Shown: positions 39,043 through 47,462 of the stretch, in pieces
Layout of the letters: each line of letters starts with the position of its first letter
Numbering within the stretch: position 1 is the first letter of the stretch
Source of the DNA: Oscillospiraceae bacterium
GTDB lineage: Bacteria; Bacillota; Clostridia; Oscillospirales; Ruminococcaceae
Assembly (NCBI GenBank): GCA_900757485.1
Contig: CAAEOA010000050.1
Span: 1 to 48,214 of the forward strand
Direction: 5' to 3'
Length of the DNA stretch: 48,214 nt
Notes under the pieces: generated by a model
What the model was told of the DNA's origin: nothing
The model's input: the letters and a program-made list of their open reading frames with translations, nothing else
Database searches by the model: none
Translations under genes and position numbers: made by a program

Positions 39043-39435
39043 TTATTTTGATTTGATAAATCCGCATCCAAATGTTCCTGCCAAGAGTACGGTGATGATA
39101 ACACCGATCACTGTGATGTAATCAAATCCGAACATCAGGGGCATAAGGGATGCTGCGGTTGCAAAACCGGCAACATTCATAATCGCGGTGTTCAGTCCCT
39201 TGCTGGGCTTGAACAGATAGATAGCAACCAGGACAAGCAGAACGCAGGTCAGGATCGCTGTGATGAACGGGCCGAAGTTGGCATAGCCAAACGGCGTCAA
39301 GCTGAAATAAGAATATGTCCTACACCACGGCTCACCCTCGGGGTTGGCAAAGTTCAGCACAGCACCGTTAGGCAGAAGCTCAAGGATCAGAGCAATGAGA
39401 GGTAATACAACAAAGAGAGTCTTTTTCATCTTCAT
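39043..39435 (-). CDS. Four-TM membrane protein, 130 aa
   Basis: Begins MKMKKTLFVVLPLIALILEL; about four membrane segments, with outside loop NPEGEPWCRTYSYFSLTPFG. ATG with GGAGG 7 bases before. Last gene of the ECF 2 operon. Family not recognised. Confidence 0.65.
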   Translation of the reverse strand: MKMKKTLFVVLPLIALILELLPNGAVLNFANPEGEPWCRTYSYFSLTPFGYANFGPFITAILTCVLLVLVAIYLFKPSKGLNTAIMNVAGFATAASLMPLMFGFDYITVIGVIITVLLAGTFGCGFIKSK

Positions 39436-39447
39436 ATCATTGCCTCC

Positions 39448-40758
39448 TTATTTCAGTTCAGTACCGCCCCATTCAACAACAGTGAAACCATTACGTTCGG
39501 GTGCGGTCAACTCCTGCTCAGGCAGATCCACAGCGGTCTCAGATGCCTGCCAAGCCATAAAGACACGAATCAGCGTGTCGGGAGCAGGATCTACTTCGAG
39601 CTGTGCTGCATCGGTGTAAATGTCAGTCTGGAAGGAAATGATATTATATGGGTTCTGCTCCATCAGAGGCAGCCAGTACACGATGAACTCATTGGCTTCA
39701 CGACGGGTAAGGCCGAGCTTATCCAGAGCATTCTCAAGGAACGCGGCGGTGTCTTCGCCCTTAACGCAGAAGCCTTTGGAAAGATCGTACTGTGCGTAGG
39801 TTTCGCCCTCCCAGTAAAGATAGTTATAAGTCTGTCCTTTCGCATCGGTCAGCGTTCCGTCCGGAGAGGCCGTAACCGTCCAACCATTGTTATATGCCGG
39901 GTAGGTGCAGGTCAGCTTACCATCAAGTGTAAGTTTAACGGACACGTCCATTCCTTTTTCGGGATACAGATAAATAACCGGCTTGTATGCTGCGTTAGGA
40001 TCCGGTTGCCAATCACTTGCTTCAACCGATGTGAAATCACATTCCACGCGCTGATTTTCCTGGTCATAATAGACGTTGGAATAGGTTGCTGTAATTTGGT
40101 CGCCCACACACCATTCATCAGATAACGTTCCGTTGAGCTTGATTTCATAGGGCATCGGAATAACCGTTCTTGCAAAGAAGCAGTTGGAATAGATCTTCGT
40201 AATCTTAATATGGTCAAAGATATTATGGTCATACTTTTCTGCAGTCGATTTATCCAACCATTGCTCGGTGTATTCTAAATGGCTAAGGTCATCGGACAGT
40301 TTCCAGCTTGTAGCATTAACCTGAGCCGGATAAGATTCCATAACATCGCCTTTATAGGTTACTTTAACAACGCTACCAACCTCAACCTCAATTTTCTCCA
40401 GGTCAGACATTCCGAAGGAAACTTTGTCGGTGCTCATGAGCATTGCACTATCTCCAACGGGCTGTACGGTGATAGATGTACCGTTTATTTCAAGGACAGT
40501 AGCTATGAAGCTATGCTCAACCTTGTCTTCTTCGTAGTACCAAAGACCGTCAATGGATTTGAAATTGTATGGGAAGAAATACACCCGTGTCTTGTCGTAA
40601 GTGCTATCGCCCGTGAGACGGTTCCAATCCACGATCTTATAGGTCAGAGCAGTGTATTCCCGTGTGCCGCCATCCTTATATACACCTGTCGGAATGGGGA
40701 TCACAAGAATGGCTAACAAAACAACGATAACTATGGGTATCCATATTTTCTTTTTCAT
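39448..40758 (-). CDS. Secreted or anchored protein with KPVIYLYP domain
   Basis: 436 residues. N-terminal signal/anchor (IWIPIVIVVLLAILVIPIPT). First half with a YobA-like strand set (TVLEINGTSITVQPVGDSAM, SVVKVTYKGDVMESYPAQVN; then ITATYSNVYYDQENQRVECD). The second half begins YKPVIYLYPEKGMDVSVKL, a motif I have seen in many Clostridia secreted proteins, followed by a conserved-looking block to the C-terminus (VVEWGGTELK). Cell-surface role likely; activity unknown. Confidence 0.62.
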   Translation of the reverse strand: MKKKIWIPIVIVVLLAILVIPIPTGVYKDGGTREYTALTYKIVDWNRLTGDSTYDKTRVYFFPYNFKSIDGLWYYEEDKVEHSFIATVLEINGTSITVQPVGDSAMLMSTDKVSFGMSDLEKIEVEVGSVVKVTYKGDVMESYPAQVNATSWKLSDDLSHLEYTEQWLDKSTAEKYDHNIFDHIKITKIYSNCFFARTVIPMPYEIKLNGTLSDEWCVGDQITATYSNVYYDQENQRVECDFTSVEASDWQPDPNAAYKPVIYLYPEKGMDVSVKLTLDGKLTCTYPAYNNGWTVTASPDGTLTDAKGQTYNYLYWEGETYAQYDLSKGFCVKGEDTAAFLENALDKLGLTRREANEFIVYWLPLMEQNPYNIISFQTDIYTDAAQLEVDPAPDTLIRVFMAWQASETAVDLPEQELTAPERNGFTVVEWGGTELK

Positions 40759-40770
40759 CGTGGCACCTCC

Positions 40771-42339
40771 TTATTCACCATATTCTACATCAATAATTTT
40801 ACCTTCATGTGTGATGGTAAAGACCTGATCTCCTCCGGCTGTGTTTTTCTTTGAGAAGCTTACAGTCCAAAGACCTTTCTCGGTATCAAATCTTGCGCTC
40901 GTCTGATTGTATTCAACAGTAACATCTTTCTTTGCAAGGTCGATGACCTGTTGTTCAGTCAGAACGCCTTCTGCTAACTTAACAGAGCTGAGAATTTGCA
41001 TTGCTTCATCACCATATTGACCCCACCATTTATCGGCACCTTCATTCATTGCCACATAGGATCCGGCCATGCCTCTGAAGCTGATAAAATCCCAAACTTT
41101 CTTGTTATCATAGGTGCCTTGCCACGCTTTATATTCTCCGACAGTAATTTCCTTTTCTTCGAGACCTGTACCGCAAACACCAAACGCAGTATAGTACCAC
41201 ATTTTGATTTTACCTTCGGTTTGGTCTGCAGGCCAGAAGGATATACAATACTCGTCGGGACTGTTTCCACGTTCCGTTTCATATTCCCAACCGTGAGGAA
41301 TGGTGAGCGTGATGTTAGAATATGCACCTGACTCACGCACAGTAGCCGGTTGAGTCTTAGGATTTATGCCATCTAAATACACGACTACGTCAGACTCACT
41401 TGCGACATTGATATCCTTTTCTGGCTCTATCAAAATATGCCATTCTGCCATATCACAGGTACCGACCTCTGGAACAATGGAACGAATACTGATATAGAGT
41501 TTTCCATTAGAACCTAATTTCACATTATCTACATTATGACGGTTTGAGCCGCTGCCTTCTTCCAGGAGAACCATCACAAGAATTTGGTCCTCAAAATATT
41601 CAGCGTTGTACTTATCGCAGGCATCAAGGAAGCCAATTGTACTGTCCGAAGCAGGATCTTCTCTGCGTTCAAGGCTGTATTTTTCCTTGTTCTCGTTATA
41701 ATAAGAATTCAATTCATCAACAGAGCGAATGATTTTAACCACCGGATATTCAACATCTTCGTTGTATCCATTTGTGCGAATATACTGAGGGGTAAAATCG
41801 ACAAAGGTTTTCTTCACATCACCGCTTGTATCCCCAACACGGGTAACGGTAAACTCTGCCCATAACTCGCATTCTGTGCTTTCGCCACCTCGCCCTTTAT
41901 CATAGACAAAGCAATCTGAGGTAAACCGGTATTTGCCGTTTTGAGAAATATCAAAGATATCGGTCAGATTGTAAGTTTGCTTCTGTGAGGATTTGGAACG
42001 CAATTCATAACCTATATCAGTAAATGCAAGGTTATCGAGGGTTACACAGCTTTTCCATTCGCCGTTTGTCTCTTTTTCAATTTCATAATCTTCGCCGTAA
42101 ACCACATCATAAGAAGTTTCGTTGTTCCATTTAACCTCAAGTTTAATTTCTTCATCATTCCAGATTGCATTTACAATCTGAACGTTCATACCTTCAAAAG
42201 TGGTATCTGTCTTGCCGATTTCGATGGTGGCCTTATCCGCTTTTATTATGCCATCTGCATGCCGACCAACATTTTGATTGCAGGCGGTGAGACCCACCAA
42301 AAGCAAGATAGATAACACAAGAGCTATTATTCGTTTCAT
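40771..42339 (-). CDS. Lipoprotein with PrcB-like domain
   Basis: 522 residues from ATG 42339 (GGAGGGG upstream). Lipobox LVGLTAC after a hydrophobic signal (IIALVLSILLL). Residues ~35-145: a bacterial Ig-like domain (GMNVQIVNAIWNDEEIKLEV). ~200-300: VVKIIRSVDELNSYYNENKE, FEDQILVMVLLEEGSGSNRH, LYISIRSIVPEVGTCDMAEW, like the PrcB_C fold. C-terminal part with VIDLAKKDVTVEYNQTSARF (PepSY-like). Surface sensor or inhibitor; function unproven. Confidence 0.7.
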   Translation of the reverse strand: MKRIIALVLSILLLVGLTACNQNVGRHADGIIKADKATIEIGKTDTTFEGMNVQIVNAIWNDEEIKLEVKWNNETSYDVVYGEDYEIEKETNGEWKSCVTLDNLAFTDIGYELRSKSSQKQTYNLTDIFDISQNGKYRFTSDCFVYDKGRGGESTECELWAEFTVTRVGDTSGDVKKTFVDFTPQYIRTNGYNEDVEYPVVKIIRSVDELNSYYNENKEKYSLERREDPASDSTIGFLDACDKYNAEYFEDQILVMVLLEEGSGSNRHNVDNVKLGSNGKLYISIRSIVPEVGTCDMAEWHILIEPEKDINVASESDVVVYLDGINPKTQPATVRESGAYSNITLTIPHGWEYETERGNSPDEYCISFWPADQTEGKIKMWYYTAFGVCGTGLEEKEITVGEYKAWQGTYDNKKVWDFISFRGMAGSYVAMNEGADKWWGQYGDEAMQILSSVKLAEGVLTEQQVIDLAKKDVTVEYNQTSARFDTEKGLWTVSFSKKNTAGGDQVFTITHEGKIIDVEYGE

Positions 42340-42956
42340 TGGGAATCCCCCTCCCATGTAATTGTTAATCCAAGCATATCCAGCAGATTAGAACGCTGGT
42401 CTTCTGTCAAAGTAGTTTCTTGCTTCGTTGTTTCATTGATCAATTTGTCCCCGGAAAGAGAATATATGGTTTGTGTGCCATTCTCGGTGGTAAAGATTAT
42501 TCTAAATCCAGAAGACAGATTGGTGGTTCCGCTTTGCGAATAGTCCTTGTTTTCCGTTAACGCATCATCTTCTGCCTCTTCATTGACAGATTCCTTATTA
42601 CCTCCACCGGAGCTCACAAAGGACGATTGGACGGTATAGTAAATCTGCGCCACCTCATCGACATCATCCTTCAGGATTGTGGACTGTGTGGCAGTACCGG
42701 TGCTCATAACCTCTACACGAACAAACGCTGCGTCAGTACCATCAACACCACCCATCATGTCCATACCTTCTCCAGCACTATTATTACTTTTATTTGCCGG
42801 CATCATTGCAGGTAGTATCATAATCGACCACACGGTAACAATCAGGCAGAGAGGGATACACAGAGCCAGGATGCGATTGCGGTTTCTCTTACGCTCTTTT
42901 ATTCGTTTTTCACTACGACGGAAAACTTCCGCCGTGCATTCATTTATTTCTCTCAT
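42336..42956 (-). CDS. Membrane-anchored anti-sigma-like protein 2
   Basis: 206 residues. Cytoplasmic N-terminus MREINECTAEVFRRSEKRIK, a basic run, one membrane segment (ILALCIPLCLIVTVWSIMIL), and an outside part. The outside part is low-complexity (GGVDGTDAAF, NEEAEDDALTENKDYSQSGT) then FRIIFTTENGTQTIYSLSGD. ATG overlaps the end of the sigma gene by 4 bases. Anti-sigma role inferred from position and topology. Confidence 0.7.
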   Translation of the reverse strand: MREINECTAEVFRRSEKRIKERKRNRNRILALCIPLCLIVTVWSIMILPAMMPANKSNNSAGEGMDMMGGVDGTDAAFVRVEVMSTGTATQSTILKDDVDEVAQIYYTVQSSFVSSGGGNKESVNEEAEDDALTENKDYSQSGTTNLSSGFRIIFTTENGTQTIYSLSGDKLINETTKQETTLTEDQRSNLLDMLGLTITWEGDSQ

Positions 42957-43501
42957 AATAACAGCTCACCATCCTCTCCAAGAATGATGCGAAGTTCCTT
43001 TTTAGCGCGATATAACAGGTTATCTACTTGTTTTCGGTTTTTCTTCATAACCTTGGCTGCTTCGTCATAGGTCATCTCTTCAAAATAGATTAGGTGTATG
43101 ACAACACGCATATCCTCCGGCAGTTTAGAAATAGCAGCGTGTACCACACGCTTTCGCTCATCGGCAAGGACAAGTTCTTCCAGTGTTTTCTCATCCTCAA
43201 GACCTTCTGCCTCGGACAGTTCGACAAAGCTCAATACCTTACGATGTTTTATGTAATCGAGCGCACGACTGCGACCAAGCATAAAGACATAGGTTTTGAG
43301 CGTCACCTTGAAATTGTACCGATGTTTATGTACGACAAGATCCGAAAAGGTATCTATCGCAATATCTTCGGCTGCGTGAACGTCATGCACATAACCATCA
43401 ATGAAGAATACGAGACTGCGAAACAGCTCCTTCATTATCTCGTTAAAGGCACTTTCATCACCATCAAGGAAACGGCGGTAGCTACTTGCGCCGTTATCCA
43501 T
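42953..43501 (-). CDS. ECF-type sigma factor 2
   Basis: 182 residues from ATG 43501 (AGGAGG 6 bases upstream). Region 2: FRRLVF-type (MKELFRSLVFFIDGYVHDVH, AAEDIAIDTFSDLVVHKHRY, YVFMLGRSRALDYIKHRKVL). Region 4: LPEDMRVVIHLIYFEEMTYD, EAAKVMKKNRKQVDNLLYRA. First gene of a five-gene operon (sigma, anti-sigma-like, lipoprotein, KPVIYLYP protein, 4-TM protein). Confidence 0.9.
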   Translation of the reverse strand: MDNGASSYRRFLDGDESAFNEIMKELFRSLVFFIDGYVHDVHAAEDIAIDTFSDLVVHKHRYNFKVTLKTYVFMLGRSRALDYIKHRKVLSFVELSEAEGLEDEKTLEELVLADERKRVVHAAISKLPEDMRVVIHLIYFEEMTYDEAAKVMKKNRKQVDNLLYRAKKELRIILGEDGELLL

Positions 43502-43545
43502 ATAGGTTCCTCCTAAACTTGGGATCACGTCTGACCCCTTCACTT

Positions 43546-43573
43546 ATTATACGACTGAGCAGGGTGCAGTTCC
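43546..43573 (-). promoter_or_regulatory. Possible ECF-type promoter of sigma 2 operon
   Basis: GGAAC (43569-43573) and CGTATAAT (-10 TATAAT at 43546-43551) are spaced by about 15 bases. GGAAC and CGTA are typical of ECF promoters, which would give autoregulation; the TATAAT could also serve sigma-A with a weak -35. Confidence 0.4.
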
Positions 43574-43587
43574 TTATTAGAAAACGC

Positions 43588-43620
43588 AAAAGCCCGTAAC
43601 TTTTTTACAAGTTACAGGCT
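43588..43620 (-). terminator. Terminator of GNAT gene
   Basis: AGCCTGTAACTT pairs with AAGTTACGGGCT (43591-43602 and 43609-43620; one G-U), followed by TTTGCG on the minus strand. 56 bases beyond the stop of 43676-44335. Different in sequence from the shared terminator family. Confidence 0.75.
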
Positions 43621-43675
43621 TTCAACATCGTCCGTGTTCTGTTCGTGGCAGGCTGATGATGCCTATAACCAAAAC

Positions 43676-44335
43676 TTATTCTACACCGTGCATTCCCATT
43701 TTTTCTCGCAGATCTCCGAGGCTCTTATCATACTGGGACTGCGAAATTGCATGTTTCTCAAGGAAAGTGTCAAGCAAGTTTTTTTGTTTCAAAAACAACT
43801 GAACCTTTTGCCAACGTTCCCTGGTCATCAAGTTACAATGACCGGTTCTGATTTCATTCATCAGACTCACTTCAAGTCCCTCGGTCTTATGCTGATATAC
43901 AAAACCCAGTTTGGTCTGTACTTTTCGGGATTTTTCATTACCATCGTAGTACCCACACCACACAGCTCGCATACCAAGTTTCTCAAAGGCATAGCGAAGC
44001 AGTTCACGGGAAGCTTCAGGAATCAGCCCTTGTCCCCAAAACGGTTTACCAATCCAGTAACCAAGCTCACATTCATCATCTCTATCGGTCATATCGGTAT
44101 GTCCATTCAAATGCAATCCTATGCTACCAATGGGCTTACCTTCCTTAAGACAAACAGCATATGTTTCTTGTCGTGAAAGTACATTTCTTATTATGTCTCG
44201 GCTGTTCTCCACACTTGTATGCGGTGGCCAGCCGGCAGGCGGTCCAACTTCTGGATCACTTGCATATTTATATAGTTCTTCGGCATCTTCCTCCGACCAT
44301 GGACGAAGGATGAGCCTTTCCGTTTCTAATGTCAT
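43676..44335 (-). CDS. GNAT N-acetyltransferase (RimJ/RimL-like)
   Basis: 219 residues. TERLILRPWSEEDAEELYKY start, motif A region CELGYWIGKPFWGQGLIPEA (acetyl-CoA loop), GYYDGNEKSRKVQTKLGF. An additional C-terminal 60 residues (ERWQKVQLFLKQKNLLDTFL) are helical and unusual in short GNATs. Substrate could be ribosomal protein, peptide or antibiotic amine; unproven. Confidence 0.88.
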   Translation of the reverse strand: MTLETERLILRPWSEEDAEELYKYASDPEVGPPAGWPPHTSVENSRDIIRNVLSRQETYAVCLKEGKPIGSIGLHLNGHTDMTDRDDECELGYWIGKPFWGQGLIPEASRELLRYAFEKLGMRAVWCGYYDGNEKSRKVQTKLGFVYQHKTEGLEVSLMNEIRTGHCNLMTRERWQKVQLFLKQKNLLDTFLEKHAISQSQYDKSLGDLREKMGMHGVE

Positions 44336-44346
44336 TTATCTCACCG

Positions 44347-45588
44347 TTACGCCTTCCAAACAGCCTTTAAAATTGCACCGAGCTTCGGAGTAGTTCCATA
44401 CATCAGAACACCCACACGATAGATCTTTGCGGAAAGAACTCCAACACCAATGGTGGAACCAATCAGAATGGCTATGGAGATCAGAATTTCATACAGCGGA
44501 ACTGTGCTCATACAGATCCTTGTAAACATCGCCATCGGTGATGTGAACGGAATGTAGGAGCAAACAGTCATAATGGTGTTATCAATATTGCCGGAAGACA
44601 TCGAGAACATAACCACAAAGAACGCGATAATGAAGAGCATCGTTATCGGCATAACCGAGGTGTTGATATCCTCCAGTTTTGAGGCTGTAGATCCCACTGC
44701 ACCAAACATAAAGGCATAGATGAGGAAGCCCAAAACGAAGAACACAAGCATATACACAAACAGCTCCGGCGGAATATTAAAGATGGAGTCCACAATCTCA
44801 TTCCCGCCCCAGTAAGACTTATTGATGTTATAGAACAGGAGAGCCGAACCGAAAATGGCAATCAGCTGAACAAGACCCGCGATGCAGGAAGCCAGTACCT
44901 TACCGAACATCATAGAGGTAGGCTTGGCACTGGTAATCAGCACTTCCATTGCACGGGAACTCTTCTCGGTTGCCACGTTCGTTGCCACCATCTGACCGTA
45001 CAGAAGGATAACCATATACAACGCAAAGATCATTATGTAGGTATAGAAGAAGTTCTGAAACTGATCCTTACCGAGACTTTCAACCTCGCCGGTAATCTGG
45101 ATGTTCATGACCTCGCCTGCCTGCTCCACAGTCATACCACCGTTGATCATTGCATTCATCTGATAGATCTGCTGCAGGACCTCGGTAGCAATCTCAGAGT
45201 TCATATCATACATAGAGAGATTGTTAACGTAGTAGGTAAAGGATGTCGGTCCGGTCATCACAAAGGCGCATTCTACTTCGCCTGCCGTGATCTTATCTTT
45301 GATAGCAGACACATCATCGCCGAAGCTCTGCACATCATAATCTACGAATGCTGCAGCGAAGGTCTCGCGTACCATATCCTCCTGCGCCGAATCTTCCGCC
45401 ATAACAAGCATTACGGGAAGATCTGCAGGAGTATCCACAGTATCTTTCTTTTCAAACAAGGTTGTAATGCGCGGGAAGAACATCACCACAGCAATCAGCA
45501 GGGCAAGGAAGATCGTAACACCCACAAAAACCTTGTTCTTGAGATAGTATTTCAGTTCAAATTTCAGTATCTTTCCAAACTGTTTCAT
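44347..45588 (-). CDS. ABC-2 permease, NatB-like
   Basis: 413 residues. TM1 (NKVFVGVTIFLALLIAVVMF), a large outer domain (about 45-180: LPVMLVMAEDSAQEDMVRET), then five membrane segments with the conserved EKSSRAMEVLITSAKPTSMM box. NatB/ABC2_membrane_3-type exporter permease. 3 bases after the ATPase gene; ATG with GGAGG 8 bases upstream. Confidence 0.88.
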   Translation of the reverse strand: MKQFGKILKFELKYYLKNKVFVGVTIFLALLIAVVMFFPRITTLFEKKDTVDTPADLPVMLVMAEDSAQEDMVRETFAAAFVDYDVQSFGDDVSAIKDKITAGEVECAFVMTGPTSFTYYVNNLSMYDMNSEIATEVLQQIYQMNAMINGGMTVEQAGEVMNIQITGEVESLGKDQFQNFFYTYIMIFALYMVILLYGQMVATNVATEKSSRAMEVLITSAKPTSMMFGKVLASCIAGLVQLIAIFGSALLFYNINKSYWGGNEIVDSIFNIPPELFVYMLVFFVLGFLIYAFMFGAVGSTASKLEDINTSVMPITMLFIIAFFVVMFSMSSGNIDNTIMTVCSYIPFTSPMAMFTRICMSTVPLYEILISIAILIGSTIGVGVLSAKIYRVGVLMYGTTPKLGAILKAVWKA

Positions 45589-45591
45589 CGC

Positions 45592-46491
45592 TTAGTCCTC
45601 CTTTGTAGCGTCGCCTGCATACTCGACAAAAATATCGTTGAGGGAGGGTTCAAACACCTTAACCTCATCAATATCATAATTCTCAACCAATCGTGCCATA
45701 ACTGTCTTCTTCTCATCGGCAGAAGCAAGCTGAATCATCAGATCACCGTTTTCCATAACGGTACAGACGTCACCGAAGTCTGCCAGGATCTTTTCAGAAG
45801 ACTCTGTACGGACAGCCAAACGTTCGCGGGGATAATCTCTTTTGATGTCGTGCAGATCACCATGCAGTGCGACCTTACCGGCATTGAGGATGGCAATGCT
45901 GTCGCAAAACTCCTCGATGTAGCTCATCTGATGACTGGAGAACAATACAATTTTGCCCTTTCCGATCTGCTCCTTCACCACATCCTTAAGCAGCATTGCA
46001 TTCACGGGGTCCAAGCCCGAGAACGGCTCGTCGAGGATCACAATATCGGGATCGTGTGCCAATGCGGTAATGAGCTGTATTTTCTGCTGATTACCCTTGG
46101 AGAGCGTATCCAGGCGCTTGTTGCGATACTCGGTCATACCCAGTCTGCCGAGCCAGTAGTCCACCGCCGCTACCGCGTCCTTGTGGCTCATACCTTTCAG
46201 CTCTGCAAAATAGGTAAGCTGATCAATAATAATCTTTTTCGGATACAGACCTCTTTCTTCGGGAAGATAGCCGATACCGATTTTGTTGTAATCAATTGGC
46301 TGACCATCGATCAGCACTTCGCCGCTGTTTGCGGGAAACACATCCATTAAAATACGGATAGACGTGGTCTTGCCGGCACCGTTTCTGCCGAGTAGTCCGA
46401 AGGCTTTGCCACCCTCAGCTTTGAATGAAACTCCGGTGAGAACTTTCTTCTCACCAAAGGATTTTTCTATGTTTCTAAGTTCCAGTATCAT
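45592..46491 (-). CDS. ABC transporter ATP-binding protein, NatA-like
   Basis: 299 residues from ATG 46491 (GGGAGG upstream). Walker A GRNGAGKTT, signature LSKGNQQKIQLITALAHDPD, Walker B IVILDEPFSGLDP, H-loop SSHQMSYIEEFCDS. C-terminal ~80 residues are the DUF4162-like domain (VFEPSLNDIFVEYAGD). Pairs with the permease downstream; Na+ or small amphiphile export is typical of the family. Confidence 0.92.
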   Translation of the reverse strand: MILELRNIEKSFGEKKVLTGVSFKAEGGKAFGLLGRNGAGKTTSIRILMDVFPANSGEVLIDGQPIDYNKIGIGYLPEERGLYPKKIIIDQLTYFAELKGMSHKDAVAAVDYWLGRLGMTEYRNKRLDTLSKGNQQKIQLITALAHDPDIVILDEPFSGLDPVNAMLLKDVVKEQIGKGKIVLFSSHQMSYIEEFCDSIAILNAGKVALHGDLHDIKRDYPRERLAVRTESSEKILADFGDVCTVMENGDLMIQLASADEKKTVMARLVENYDIDEVKVFEPSLNDIFVEYAGDATKED

Positions 46492-46516
46492 TTGTCTTTG
46501 TCCTCCCATACTGATT

Positions 46517-47458
46517 TTACAGTGCTGCATTAACGATCAGCTCATCCAACTTTGTCTGCACTGCCTTCTGGTCTTTTTCAGCAGAAGCAAGCATTGAAGC
46601 AAGCTTGTCCAGCACCGCCTGTATTTGTTTGATAACGTTCTTAACTTCAGCCTGCGATTCTTCGATTTTATCGAGAACAGCCCAGTCTGCGAATAGGCCA
46701 TCAAAGAAGTAATCGGCAAAACGAAGGAATCCATCAATATTTACCTGCATTTCAGCACGGATGGTGACGTCGGCAAGCTCAGTCTTAAATCGTCTGAGCT
46801 GTACCTGCAGATGTTCAATTTCTTCCTGAGCATCATCGAGAGAACTGTGCTTTGCAAGGTCAGAAATCAAACCACCACCAAGAAGATCCCAGGTACCCCA
46901 ACCTTCGGCATCATCAAGTTCCGAAAGGACCTGCTCGGCAATGTTCTTTGCCTTGGTTCCGGCAGAGATTGCTTCTCTGATTTCCTTTTTCTGATTTTCC
47001 AGATTAGATATCTGCTCCTCATACTGAAGGATCTTTTCAGAGACGGGGGTTGCCGTCGATTTCAGCAGTTGAACCTTCTGCTTGAGGGCATAGGCATATT
47101 TCATCTCAATGTCTTTTAGCGTGGCAAGCTCGTCCTCATATCGGCTGATACGTCGCTGAACGAGATCCATTTCCTGCATAGCTACATCGTATTTCGCTCT
47201 GGCTGTTACCGCCTCACGACGCTGCTCATCAAGCTTTTCTTCTTTCTTACCAACGATACCATAGAACAGTGCAGTAAGTCCCCGTCCTTCCAAACGGTCC
47301 ACATCGGACTGCTCTTTTTCCATAACATCCCTCAAATTGCTGACCTTCGATTCAAGCTCAGTTCTCTGGGTGTATAGTTCTTTCAACAGTGCCTGCAGGT
47401 GCTTCTTTCTTGCGATCTGTTGTTGCAATGTCTGTAATTCTTCGTCGTAATAGGTCAT
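46517..47458 (-). CDS. Long coiled-coil protein
   Basis: 313 residues, heptad-rich over most of the length (LQQQIARKKHLQALLKELYT to about 185 and 215-313). A short Gly-rich break near 188-205 (AEGWGTWDLLGGGLISDLAK). GIVGKKEEKLDEQRREAVTA at about 68-87. No membrane segment or enzyme motif. Possibly a PspA-like or cytoskeletal scaffold, but not recognised. ATG with GAGGA upstream; probably co-transcribed with the following ABC genes. Confidence 0.7.
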   Translation of the reverse strand: MTYYDEELQTLQQQIARKKHLQALLKELYTQRTELESKVSNLRDVMEKEQSDVDRLEGRGLTALFYGIVGKKEEKLDEQRREAVTARAKYDVAMQEMDLVQRRISRYEDELATLKDIEMKYAYALKQKVQLLKSTATPVSEKILQYEEQISNLENQKKEIREAISAGTKAKNIAEQVLSELDDAEGWGTWDLLGGGLISDLAKHSSLDDAQEEIEHLQVQLRRFKTELADVTIRAEMQVNIDGFLRFADYFFDGLFADWAVLDKIEESQAEVKNVIKQIQAVLDKLASMLASAEKDQKAVQTKLDELIVNAAL

Positions 47459-47462
47459 TTGC

